Shown here: positions 1-6,405 of the stretch, in pieces | Position numbering within the stretch: position 1 is the first letter of the stretch | Layout of the letters: every line of letters begins with the position of its first letter | Origin: an archaeon RBG_16_50_20 | Lineage (GTDB): Archaea > Thermoproteota > Bathyarchaeia > 40CM-2-53-6 | NCBI GenBank assembly: GCA_001768965.1 | Contig: MEMY01000071.1 | Location: 23,317-37,232, forward strand | Reading direction: 5' to 3' | Length of the DNA stretch: 13,916 nucleotides | Made by a program: the position numbers and the translations under genes | Notes under the pieces: model-generated | Told to the model about the DNA's origin: nothing | Databases searched by the model: none | The model's input: only the letters and a program-made list of their open reading frames with translations

Positions 1-247
1 CACATCGCATCAGACCTTTCCCCGCCAAGCCCGTGTACTCTGAGACGACGACAGCCGGCAGGAAGTCATCATACCAAACTCCTGAGATTCCGACACCCAC
101 GAAATCAATATCGTTCGGAGTAAGTCCCGCGTCCTCAAACGCCGGCTTGGTGGCTTCAAAACCGAGTTCCGGGAGGAGTACGTCTCGTCTATCACCGAAC
201 TTCGAATGGCCCACACCTACTATGGCTACACGATTCACAGCTATCAT
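1..247 (-). CDS. Thiolase family protein (acetyl-CoA acetyltransferase/SCP-x type), 5' part only
   Basis: The gene reads leftwards off the window edge; 82 codons are visible. The N-terminus contains RVAIVGVGHSKFG and then AFEDAGLTPNDIDFVGVG, the first beta-strand/helix pattern of archaeal thiolase-fold proteins that make or cleave acetoacetyl-CoA or other 3-ketoacyl-CoAs. The visible part ends at GLAGKGLMRC, just before the place where the active-site Cys loop is expected, so catalytic competence cannot be judged. Start: ATG at 247-245, with an in-frame TGA at 256-254 just upstream. A GTG three codons further in (238) would give VNRVAIVG and is equally possible. It is transcribed divergently from the LarA-like gene. 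In many archaea such thiolases are followed by a DUF35 zinc-ribbon/OB-fold partner, which would lie outside this window. The family call is firm; the substrate is unknown. Confidence 0.85.
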   Translation of the reverse strand, partial: MIAVNRVAIVGVGHSKFGDRRDVLLPELGFEATKPAFEDAGLTPNDIDFVGVGISGVWYDDFLPAVVVSEYTGLAGKGLMRC

Positions 248-297
248 CAACTCTCAAGCTATCGAAATCCGATATCGTTCGGCTCGACGACTTCAAA

Positions 298-308
298 GAT
301 TAATATTC
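298..308 (-). promoter_or_regulatory. Possible TATA element for the thiolase gene
   Basis: On the minus strand this AT-rich block reads GAATATTAATC and lies about 55 bases before the thiolase ATG. That would place the transcript start near 278 with a leader of about 30 bases. It is the most AT-rich stretch in the 194-base divergent region (248-441). No comparable element was found at a suitable distance before the LarA-like gene. Weak, based on composition and position only. Confidence 0.25.
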
Positions 309-441
309 GTTTGCCGCCTGCCTCGACCGATCATAGCAATGTTCGGATACGAGTCCCAAGGCGACTATGAATAGATGACAAGCGCGCATAGAAGAACTGA
401 AGAAGTCTGTCGGATAAGACGTACCAGGGTTTAACCCCATA

Positions 442-1701
442 TTGATTCGAACGCGAATTCCCTACGGAAAAAGAACAGTAACTCTCACGTTTAAGCGCGG
501 TTCATCCGTCTGTGTTTGCGACATATCGGAAGCTGTTGGAGTCAAAGACAAAACTAGAGCGATACGCGAAGCCATGCTTAACCCAATTGGAACCCCCAGA
601 CTTTCGGAGATAGCAAAGGGAAAGAAAACCGCCGCCATAGCCATCTCAGACTTCAGCCGCTCAACACTGGATCGTGATATACTTCCGGAAGTACTGCGCG
701 AATTGAATGTTGGTTGCATAGAAGCTTCCAACATCACCATAATCATTGGCGGAGGGCTTCACGCGAAGATGAAACTGCGAGAAATTCGGGCGAAAGTTGG
801 AGAACGAATCGTGAGAACAGTGCGAGTACTTCAGCATGATGCAAAACGAAATCTCGAATTCCTTGGAAAATCGAAGTTCGGAAATGAAATCTGGATCAAT
901 CGAGTCATGGCCAATGCTGATGTCAAAATCGCGCTCGGGGATATTGTTCCGCACCCTTATGCTGGTTTCTCAGCAGGAGGCAAAGCTGTCATGCCGGGTC
1001 TCGCCGGTCGGGACACAATCATACAGAATCACCTCATGGTGAAACCAGACCTGAACATTGGCCAAATGGAGAACAACCCTGTACGGGAGGAGATAGATGA
1101 GGCAGCAAGAATGCTTGATCTTGACTTCATCGTGAACACAGTACAAAATTCCAAAGGAATGCTGTTGAAGGTTGTTGCTGGCGACTCAATCGAGGCACAT
1201 AGGGAGGGAGTCCGAGTCTGCGCAAACACATACGCGATCAAAGTGAAAACACGACCCGACGTTCTTGTGGCGAGTGCGTTTCCGTATGATCATGACTTCT
1301 ATTATGCCTCAAAACCTCTTGAGAACATTAGGGGAATTCTGAAAGAAGGGAGTACAGTAATTCTAGTGTCACCATGCAAGGGAGGAATTGGCTCCAAGGA
1401 TTTGGCCTATTTCCTCTCACGACCTACATCCGAATCGATTCTGGATTCGATAAAACAGAATCCGAATAGAAATCTCGTAACCGCCTTGGTGGCGTATCAA
1501 ATTGCTTTGGTCAGGGAGCGGGTTGATGTTGTTGCTTATAGTCAAGGACTCAGAGCGAGAACTCTACAAAAGATCGGATTCAAAAAGAGCAACAATCTGC
1601 AAGAAACGGTTGATGCAGCAATCGCAGCACATGGAAGATCATGTGAGACCCTAATCCTACCCCACGCTGCAACGTCCATGCCCGTGTTGGTTTCAGGATA
1701 A
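442..1701 (+). CDS. larA: LarA-family nickel-pincer 2-hydroxyacid racemase/epimerase homologue
   Basis: The 419-residue protein matches lactate racemase LarA (DUF2088 N-terminal domain plus C-terminal domain) over its whole length, close to the family's usual 420-430 residues. The key residues are present: D70 and R73 (SDFSRST), H107 (GLHAK), H171 (VPHPYAGFS), K181 (AGGKAVMPG) and H197 (QNHLMV). The intervals H171-K181 and K181-H197 equal those of the Lactobacillus enzyme (H174, K184, H200), where Lys carries the pyridinium-dithiocarboxylate nickel pincer and the His residues serve metal binding and proton transfer. Cofactor-making larB, larC and larE are not in the window. The start is TTG at 442: the only other in-frame codons back to the TAA at 415 are non-start codons, and no clear Shine-Dalgarno is seen. 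Characterised relatives act on lactate, malate, phenyllactate and sugar acids, so the substrate is open. The 3' end overlaps iorB by nine bases, tail to tail. Confidence 0.85.
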   Translation: MIRTRIPYGKRTVTLTFKRGSSVCVCDISEAVGVKDKTRAIREAMLNPIGTPRLSEIAKGKKTAAIAISDFSRSTLDRDILPEVLRELNVGCIEASNITIIIGGGLHAKMKLREIRAKVGERIVRTVRVLQHDAKRNLEFLGKSKFGNEIWINRVMANADVKIALGDIVPHPYAGFSAGGKAVMPGLAGRDTIIQNHLMVKPDLNIGQMENNPVREEIDEAARMLDLDFIVNTVQNSKGMLLKVVAGDSIEAHREGVRVCANTYAIKVKTRPDVLVASAFPYDHDFYYASKPLENIRGILKEGSTVILVSPCKGGIGSKDLAYFLSRPTSESILDSIKQNPNRNLVTALVAYQIALVRERVDVVAYSQGLRARTLQKIGFKKSNNLQETVDAAIAAHGRSCETLILPHAATSMPVLVSG

Positions 1702-2328
1702 CAGAGCACTGTCGCTCGGTTCGAGTTTCACGAGTCTCAGTAGAGCTACCCGTCCTAGATCGAAGGCCTTCAGATTTACTTCAATCATGTTGCTCGGAAC
1801 CAAACTGGAAATGCTGTTTCTCAGGTTCTCTGTCCTGAATGGAAGGACGCTGCAGGCGTCCAAAGCCCCAAGCATGACGAGGTTTACGGTCCTTGGATCG
1901 CCTGCTTCCACAGCCAACCCTTGTGCATCGAACATGTGGAGGTCTGATGTAAGTTTCGAGAGGAGATTTCGAATTACCTCAAGGGAGGGATACGTGGCTC
2001 TTCCCGAGAGAACTTCCACGGACATTATCGGCTTGATGTTCACCAAGGCTAAACCGTCTGGTGCTAGGAAACGAGATTGCCTTAGCGCCTCAGCTGGTTC
2101 GAGGGCCAAGAGCGCTTGCGCCATGCCGAACGGCACTACTGGAGAATAGCTTTTCCCCAATCTCACGTGGCTGACAACTGCTGCTCCTCTCTGGGCTGCG
2201 CCGAAAGTTTCCGAGATTTGCAAATCAATATTAGATCTGAGTGCTGTTTCGCCGATGATGCGGGAGAGCAGAAGATTTCCCTGACCTCCAACTCCAGCAA
2301 TCACCAGATCGAATCTGTCTCTCACCAA
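1693..2328 (-). CDS. iorB: Indolepyruvate:ferredoxin oxidoreductase, beta subunit
   Basis: The 211-residue protein has the gamma-type pyruvate-ferredoxin-oxidoreductase fold seen in IorB. It opens with DLVIAGVGGQGNLLLSRIIG, the glycine-rich signature at the N-terminus of this subunit, followed by SETFGAAQRGAAVVSHVRLG. With IorA it would form the enzyme that decarboxylates 2-oxo acids, classically aryl pyruvates from Trp, Phe and Tyr, to acyl-CoA with reduction of ferredoxin. The start is TTG at 2328 or the adjacent GTG at 2325. A GAGG about 5-8 bases upstream serves either one and lies next to the iorA stop. Only 12 bases separate the two genes, so they are certainly co-transcribed. The stop codon lies inside the 3' end of the convergent larA-like gene. 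Length is typical (about 190-220 residues). Confidence 0.93.
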   Translation of the reverse strand: MVRDRFDLVIAGVGGQGNLLLSRIIGETALRSNIDLQISETFGAAQRGAAVVSHVRLGKSYSPVVPFGMAQALLALEPAEALRQSRFLAPDGLALVNIKPIMSVEVLSGRATYPSLEVIRNLLSKLTSDLHMFDAQGLAVEAGDPRTVNLVMLGALDACSVLPFRTENLRNSISSLVPSNMIEVNLKAFDLGRVALLRLVKLEPSDSALLS

Positions 2329-2340
2329 AGATCCCTCAGA

Positions 2341-4260
2341 CTATGATGACAATCCAGGTCCTATGGCGCGAAACACACATACATCAGCGCAGAGCCCGCA
2401 GCTCACACAGAGGCTTGGTTCGATCGCAGCTTTTCCTGACGCACCGTTCCAAATTATAGCAGGACAGCCGAACTCTCTGATGCATACCATGCAAGCCGCA
2501 CCCTTGCACTTCTCAGAGTGGACCACAAACGAAAGGAGAGCTGCTCCAAGTTTCCTTGCTTCGCGCCTTGTTATCTCGGCGCAGCGCCCTTTTGAGATGA
2601 CGACTGATGGGCCATCGTGTTTCAAGGCCCGATCTATGGCACGATAGGTTTCGATGATGTCGAAGGAGTTGGTTGTCTCGACGTGCTCGACGCCGATCGC
2701 CCTAACTACGTCTTCAATCTCAACTTTCCGCGTAGATTTTCCTGTCGCAGACACCCCGATGCCGGGATGGGGTTGGTGTCCAGTCATTGCTGTGGTTTCG
2801 TTGTCGCAAATCAGTATGCAAACGTGGGCGTTGTTGACGACGGCATCGATCAACGGTGTAATTCCGGAATGGAAGAAAGTTGAATCTCCTATTGACGCAA
2901 CAATCGGCAGGTCCACACCAGCGTATGCCAAGCCAGATGCCTGCGCTATGCTGGAGCCCATGCAGAAGCTCGAATCAACATTCTCCAATGGGGGAAGGGC
3001 TGCTAGGCCAATGCATCCAATGTCTCCCAAGTTGGCTATTCGCCCTTTAGTCGTCTTCCTTGCAAGCATCTTCAACGCATAGAAAGTTCCAATGTGGGGG
3101 CAACCAGCGCACAGGGTCCATCCTCTGGGAGGAACTGCTTCCGCAATAGCAAGGCGAGCATCAGACTCCACTTTGTTCTGCCTTTGGCGGACGCCAGTCA
3201 AACGCGAAAATCTGGACGCGACAATCTCGTAGCTGAGTTCATTCGTTTCGGGAAGAGCTCCATCTCTCTTGCCATGAATGATTGCATGATGCCCTTGAGG
3301 TAGCTCGTAGGAAAGCATCCGGAGATGATCTTCCATCAAAGGCTCCGTCTCTTCGACGACAAGTAGTTCCTTCGTCGATCTAAGCAATTTTTTCATTTTG
3401 TCATCAGGAAGAGGATGTGACGTTTCGACTTTCAACAAGGCGACCTTGTGCTGCAGGTTCAGATTCCTGACGGCTTCAGCGGCGTAATTGTATGCTGCCC
3501 CTGAGGCAACTATGCCGAGTTTTTGGCTTTTCTTAAGATAGAGAGGATTTAGGTTGAGTGATTTCAGGATCGCGCGCGCCTGTTGCATTTGTTTGTGTTG
3601 CCATTCATGTCGAGCTTGGGCTACCACGTCTGCTACGTAGTAGCGACTTGTGTCCTTGACGTACTCACCTTTTGTTTTCGACTTGGCGATGGGGCCTAGT
3701 GTGACAATCCCGCTGCTGTGACTTACCTTCAAAGTCGTTCTTACGAGGATCGGGAGCTTCAGACGTTCTGAGAGCTCAAACGCCCTCAGGGTCATTCGGA
3801 GAGCTTCTTGAGGCGTGGACGGTTCGAACATTGGCAAATCGGCCATTCGAGCGAAGAGCCGGCTGTCTTGTTCGTTTTGAGAAACCCAGCCTCCAGGGTC
3901 ATCGCCGACAACAATCACCATACCCCCGTTGACTCCACTCAAACCTAAGACCATCAAAATGTCCGACGCAACGTTGAGTCCCACATGTTTCATCACCGTC
4001 ATCCCTCTAACGCCCGCGATAGCGGCGGTCGAAGCAATCTCCAACCCGACCTTTTCATTCACAGCCCATTCGACATGGATACCCAGAGAATCGGCAACCA
4101 AAGCGAGTGTCTCGATGATTTCTGACGTAGGAGTACCTGGATAGCCCGTTACAATCTTAACGCCGGCCTCTATTGCGGCACGTGCTATTGCCTGATTTGT
4201 CATCAGAAGTGCTCGTTCCCCGACCGCGGAGGCGGTTAACGTTCGTTCAAGAGGGACCAT
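2341..4260 (-). CDS. iorA: Indolepyruvate:ferredoxin oxidoreductase, alpha subunit (TPP and Fe-S)
   Basis: 639 residues, normal for IorA. The order is: pyrimidine-binding domain (about 15-190, with GYPGTPTSEI at 39-48); transketolase C-terminal-like domain (about 245-350); TPP domain (about 375-560) with CAGCPHIG (384-391), GDIGCIGL (412-419), GDSTFFHSG (458-466) and DNETTAMTGHQPHPG (486-500), which is diagnostic for IOR; and a ferredoxin-like tail. The tail holds C585, C590, C593, C599-Pro and C618, C621, C624, C628. The second set is followed by Val where Pro is usual. The enzyme converts 2-oxo acids to acyl-CoA and passes electrons to ferredoxin in the cytoplasm. Start ATG at 4260; a TATA-like CTTATATTGA lies about 33 bases upstream, implying a very short leader. 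Aryl-pyruvate preference comes from the family, not from residues I can read here. Confidence 0.95.
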   Translation of the reverse strand: MVPLERTLTASAVGERALLMTNQAIARAAIEAGVKIVTGYPGTPTSEIIETLALVADSLGIHVEWAVNEKVGLEIASTAAIAGVRGMTVMKHVGLNVASDILMVLGLSGVNGGMVIVVGDDPGGWVSQNEQDSRLFARMADLPMFEPSTPQEALRMTLRAFELSERLKLPILVRTTLKVSHSSGIVTLGPIAKSKTKGEYVKDTSRYYVADVVAQARHEWQHKQMQQARAILKSLNLNPLYLKKSQKLGIVASGAAYNYAAEAVRNLNLQHKVALLKVETSHPLPDDKMKKLLRSTKELLVVEETEPLMEDHLRMLSYELPQGHHAIIHGKRDGALPETNELSYEIVASRFSRLTGVRQRQNKVESDARLAIAEAVPPRGWTLCAGCPHIGTFYALKMLARKTTKGRIANLGDIGCIGLAALPPLENVDSSFCMGSSIAQASGLAYAGVDLPIVASIGDSTFFHSGITPLIDAVVNNAHVCILICDNETTAMTGHQPHPGIGVSATGKSTRKVEIEDVVRAIGVEHVETTNSFDIIETYRAIDRALKHDGPSVVISKGRCAEITRREARKLGAALLSFVVHSEKCKGAACMVCIREFGCPAIIWNGASGKAAIEPSLCVSCGLCADVCVFRAIGPGLSS

Positions 4261-4262
4261 AG

Positions 4263-4272
4263 TTTTCGAAAA
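4263..4272. promoter_or_regulatory. Perfect 10-bp palindrome just before iorA start
   Basis: TTTTCGAAAA is a perfect palindrome two bases upstream of the iorA ATG, at or just after the transcript start expected from the TATA element at 4288-4297. A dimeric regulator bound here would block initiation, so it is a possible operator. AT-rich 10-mers also arise by chance, so confidence is low. Confidence 0.25.
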
Positions 4273-4287
4273 ACCTGGGCTCTACAT

Positions 4288-4297
4288 TCAATATAAG
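4288..4297 (-). promoter_or_regulatory. TATA box for iorAB
   Basis: On the minus strand the element reads CTTATATTGA and is centred about 33 bases before the iorA ATG. The usual archaeal spacing of about 26 bases puts the transcript start near 4267, a leader of only 5-8 bases, which is common in archaea. It gives iorAB a promoter separate from acdB, whose stop is 130 bases upstream on the same strand. Confidence 0.5.
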
Positions 4298-4371
4298 CGG
4301 AGTATGGCTATCGAATCAAAACAACTCTAACCTCAAGATCCTTCCAAGAAATTGTCCATGGGACCTCCACA

Positions 4372-4385
4372 GAGTTCTCGAACTC
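4372..4385 (-). terminator. Short inverted repeat after acdB
   Basis: GAGTTC and GAACTC, separated by two bases, begin about six bases after the acdB stop on the minus strand. No T-rich tract follows on that strand and the loop is too tight unless the inner pair opens. It may be a weak terminator or 3' processing hairpin, or chance. Confidence 0.2.
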
Positions 4386-4390
4386 ACTCC

Positions 4391-5128
4391 TCAAGCAACG
4401 AGAGCGATTCGCGCATCTACGGCGGTAGCGTTCCTCTGATAGACTAACGTTGGATTCAGATCCATTTGAAAAATCTCAGGATGATCCTGCATGAGTTTCG
4501 AAGACGAGAGGAGAATTCTTACCAAGCTCTCTTCGTCAGCTGGAGCATTTCCTCGGTACCCCTTTAAGACCTCGTATCCTCTGATTTCTCTGATCATTCG
4601 CTTTGCTGCACGTTCGCTAAGCGGTGCGACTCTAAATGAAACGTCTTCGAACAATTCGACAAACACTCCCCCCAATCCAAACATTAGTGTCTGACCGAAG
4701 GGTGGTTCCCTGATGCCTCCAACTATGACCTCGATACCTGGAGGTTGCATCTCTTCCACGAGCACACCTAGAATTCGCGCGTTGGGTTTCTGCTGCTCTG
4801 CGTTCGCGATGATCCTTGAGAACGCCCGCCTGACCTCGCTTCCATTTCTCAATCCCATTATCACGCACCCCGCATCCGTTTTGTGAATTATGTCGGGAGA
4901 CACAATCTTCATAACAACCGGAAAACCGAGACGCTTCGCTGCTATGCCAGCATCTAATGCGTTCTGGGCTAAGCGGAATTTCGGGGTATCTATGTGATAT
5001 TCATTGCAGATCCGCTTGGCTTCATGCTCCAAAAGTGCTGTTCTTCCGTCGTCAAGAGCGTTCTTGATGATTCGGTCGGCCGAGCCTTTCAATAGAGGAT
5101 CATGCTTACCGGATTCGAGATTACCCAT
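4391..5128 (-). CDS. acdB: ADP-forming acetyl/acyl-CoA synthetase, beta (ATP-grasp) subunit
   Basis: This is the ATP-grasp subunit of the ADP-forming acyl-CoA synthetase, which conserves the thioester of acyl-CoA as ATP together with the alpha subunit. Motifs (numbered from this start): FPVVMKIVSPDIIHKTDAG (69-87), whose His is probably the phosphorylated beta-His of the family; VLVEEMQPPGIEVIVGG; MFGLGGVFVELFEDVSFRVAPL; and the C-terminal MDLNPTLV metal/nucleotide loop. The residue after DAG is Cys where many homologues have Gly-Val. I chose the ATG at 5128: it has GGAGG four bases upstream, and the TATA-like element at 5163-5170 would start the transcript near 5140. A longer start at 5146 adds six residues (MALGGF) but would lie upstream of that transcript start. 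Its alpha partner lies about 6 kb away at 11454-12896. Downstream iorAB supplies the acyl-CoA substrate. Confidence 0.9.
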   Translation of the reverse strand: MGNLESGKHDPLLKGSADRIIKNALDDGRTALLEHEAKRICNEYHIDTPKFRLAQNALDAGIAAKRLGFPVVMKIVSPDIIHKTDAGCVIMGLRNGSEVRRAFSRIIANAEQQKPNARILGVLVEEMQPPGIEVIVGGIREPPFGQTLMFGLGGVFVELFEDVSFRVAPLSERAAKRMIREIRGYEVLKGYRGNAPADEESLVRILLSSSKLMQDHPEIFQMDLNPTLVYQRNATAVDARIALVA

Positions 5129-5162
5129 AAAGCCTCCAAGTGCCATTTGCCCTGAAATTCAA

Positions 5163-5170
5163 GGTTAAAT
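5163..5170 (-). promoter_or_regulatory. TATA-like element for acdB
   Basis: It reads ATTTAACC on the minus strand, 35-42 bases before the ATG at 5128. This spacing supports 5128, not 5146, as the translated start with a short GGAGG-bearing leader. It shares the GTTAAAT core with the divergent element at 5222-5229. Confidence 0.4.
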
Positions 5171-5221
5171 GGCTCAGTCCTTCAAACTTGCCTTTTCCGA
5201 GATTGCGCACCACAGGTAACC

Positions 5222-5229
5222 GTTAAATT
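5222..5229 (+). promoter_or_regulatory. TATA-like element for the ParB-like gene
   Basis: GTTAAATT lies 34-41 bases before the ATG at 5263, implying a transcript start near 5251 and a leader of about 12 bases. It is followed at 5231-5238 by CCCTAGGG, an 8-bp palindrome between the TATA element and the expected start, where a repressor could act. The 134-base region 5129-5262 carries both divergent promoters. Confidence 0.45.
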
Positions 5230-5262
5230 TCCCTAGGGTCGAGGATTTCTGAGTAGTACTCC

Positions 5263-6357
5263 ATGATGGAAATTCAAAAGATACGACTTGACTCAATTTC
5301 CGAACCGAGCGTGAAACTAAGGCCTGTCAGCCAAGCCATTGTGAACGATCTGGCCAAATCAATTGCCAGTTCCGGTATTCTTCAACCCGTAATGGTGAAG
5401 CCTGAGAAGGATGGCTATCAGCTGGTTTTTGGGCTCCACAGAGTACTCGCATGCCGATCTCTAGGTTGGGCTGAGATTCCTGCTGTGGTTAAGGAGATGA
5501 GTTCAGAAGAGGTGCTTCTTCTCCGAATTGTGGAGAACATTCAACGGAATACGTCCATGAATGTACTTGAGGAAGGAAAAGCCTACAAGGGCTTAATGCA
5601 ACGTGGCTGGACTGTTTCACAGGTCTCAAAAGCAATTGGGAAGAGCGATAGTTACGTACTTGACCGAGTAAGAGTTGTTGACAAGCTTAGACCGGACATA
5701 GCAAAGGAGGCTGCTACAAACTCTCATCTTACGGCGTCCCACGCGATTAGGATTGCATACATTTCAAATCAGGATGAGCAACTTGAGCTAGCGAACTTGG
5801 TGAAAAGTGAAAAGGTCAGCGTTCGCGAGCTGGAGCGCATAATCGCACTTTACAGGTCGCGTAGAGAGCATCACCTGGGGTTACCCGAGCTAATCCGAAG
5901 GTTCAAGACATTCAACCTAGAACGTTGGAGTGAAGGAATATTTCCAGGGCCGGATGGACGTGTCGCTGTTCTGCGCTCGGAGACTTTCAACATAATGGCC
6001 GATGCATTGGGTGAGCGTGCGCACCCGGCGGGAACGGCTTGTGGAAGGAGCACGCTGAAACAGATGTCTCTTGGCAATCGAAAGGACAGATCCAAGAAGT
6101 CCAGAGTGCTCAGCTTGGAGAAACGCATTCGCGAGTTCAATATCCGTTCGGGTTGGGGAATTCTGACACTCCTCGGAGGAGCTGTCGAATTGCGTAATTC
6201 TGTTCTCAATAATCTGGAATTCGTGAGAGGCTACGTGGAGGGATTGCTCTCGCTCAATCTCAAAATGGTTGCATGTAGCGAGACGAGGGTTGTCTTTAGA
6301 GTTGTGAGACGTCGCGTCTACAGCGAGGATGATGGGCAGTCTATATATTCTATGTAA
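5263..6357 (+). CDS. ParB N-terminal/HTH protein with C-terminal V4R-like domain
   Basis: The 364 residues fall into three parts. Residues 5-97 are a ParB/Srx-type domain: LAKSIASSGILQPVMVKP, then GLHRVLACRSLGWAEIP (57-73) in the place of the ParB GERR box, and ENIQR (91-95), the conserved nucleotide-contacting motif. Residues 112-140 (RGWTVSQVSKAIGKSDSYVLDRVRVV) are a ParB-type helix-turn-helix. Residues about 238-348 resemble a V4R (4-vinyl-reductase) ligand-binding domain: LRSETFNIMADALGERA, SGWGILTLL, LRNS, EFVRGYVEGLLS and a final VVFRVV strand. V4R domains bind small hydrocarbons or aromatics in several regulators. No parA is nearby. Start: first of two consecutive ATGs. I infer a ligand-responsive DNA-binding regulator of the surrounding catabolic genes. 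Alternatives are a ParB-like kinase (the family includes archaeal serine kinases) or a chromosome-organising protein. The ParB and HTH calls are strong; the V4R call is moderate. Confidence 0.8.
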   Translation: MMEIQKIRLDSISEPSVKLRPVSQAIVNDLAKSIASSGILQPVMVKPEKDGYQLVFGLHRVLACRSLGWAEIPAVVKEMSSEEVLLLRIVENIQRNTSMNVLEEGKAYKGLMQRGWTVSQVSKAIGKSDSYVLDRVRVVDKLRPDIAKEAATNSHLTASHAIRIAYISNQDEQLELANLVKSEKVSVRELERIIALYRSRREHHLGLPELIRRFKTFNLERWSEGIFPGPDGRVAVLRSETFNIMADALGERAHPAGTACGRSTLKQMSLGNRKDRSKKSRVLSLEKRIREFNIRSGWGILTLLGGAVELRNSVLNNLEFVRGYVEGLLSLNLKMVACSETRVVFRVVRRRVYSEDDGQSIYSM

Positions 6358-6364
6358 CTAGAAC

Positions 6365-6382
6365 TGGTCGCACGTGCGACCA
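6365..6382. promoter_or_regulatory. 18-bp perfect palindrome with parS-like CACGTG core
   Basis: TGGTCGCACGTGCGACCA is a perfect 18-bp palindrome eight bases after the ParB-like gene's stop. It lies between that gene and the convergent Lut-type gene (stop at 6406). Bacterial parS (TGTTTCACGTGAAACA) has the same CACGTG centre and TG/CA ends in a 16-bp palindrome. It could be the binding site of the adjacent ParB-like protein. It could also act as a bidirectional terminator hairpin (7-bp stem, ACGT loop), but no T-tract follows on either strand. Confidence 0.45.
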
Positions 6383-6405
6383 CCTCGACCCGCCGAAGCC
6401 CCATT

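Noticed and set aside
33..374. Plus-strand open frame of 113 codons at the window start
   Set aside because: It is antisense to the thiolase 5' region and low in complexity. The minus-strand frame gives a clear thiolase N-terminus.
427..437. GGGTTTAACCC as a TATA box for the LarA-like gene
   Set aside because: It would put the transcript start near 457, after the TTG start, and no later in-frame start keeps the conserved N-terminus. It may only be a short palindrome.
5263..6357. Classical ParABS chromosome or plasmid partition locus
   Set aside because: No ParA ATPase is adjacent, the GERR box is changed and the C-terminus is unlike the ParB dimerisation domain. A regulator fits the context better, although the parS-like palindrome keeps the question open.
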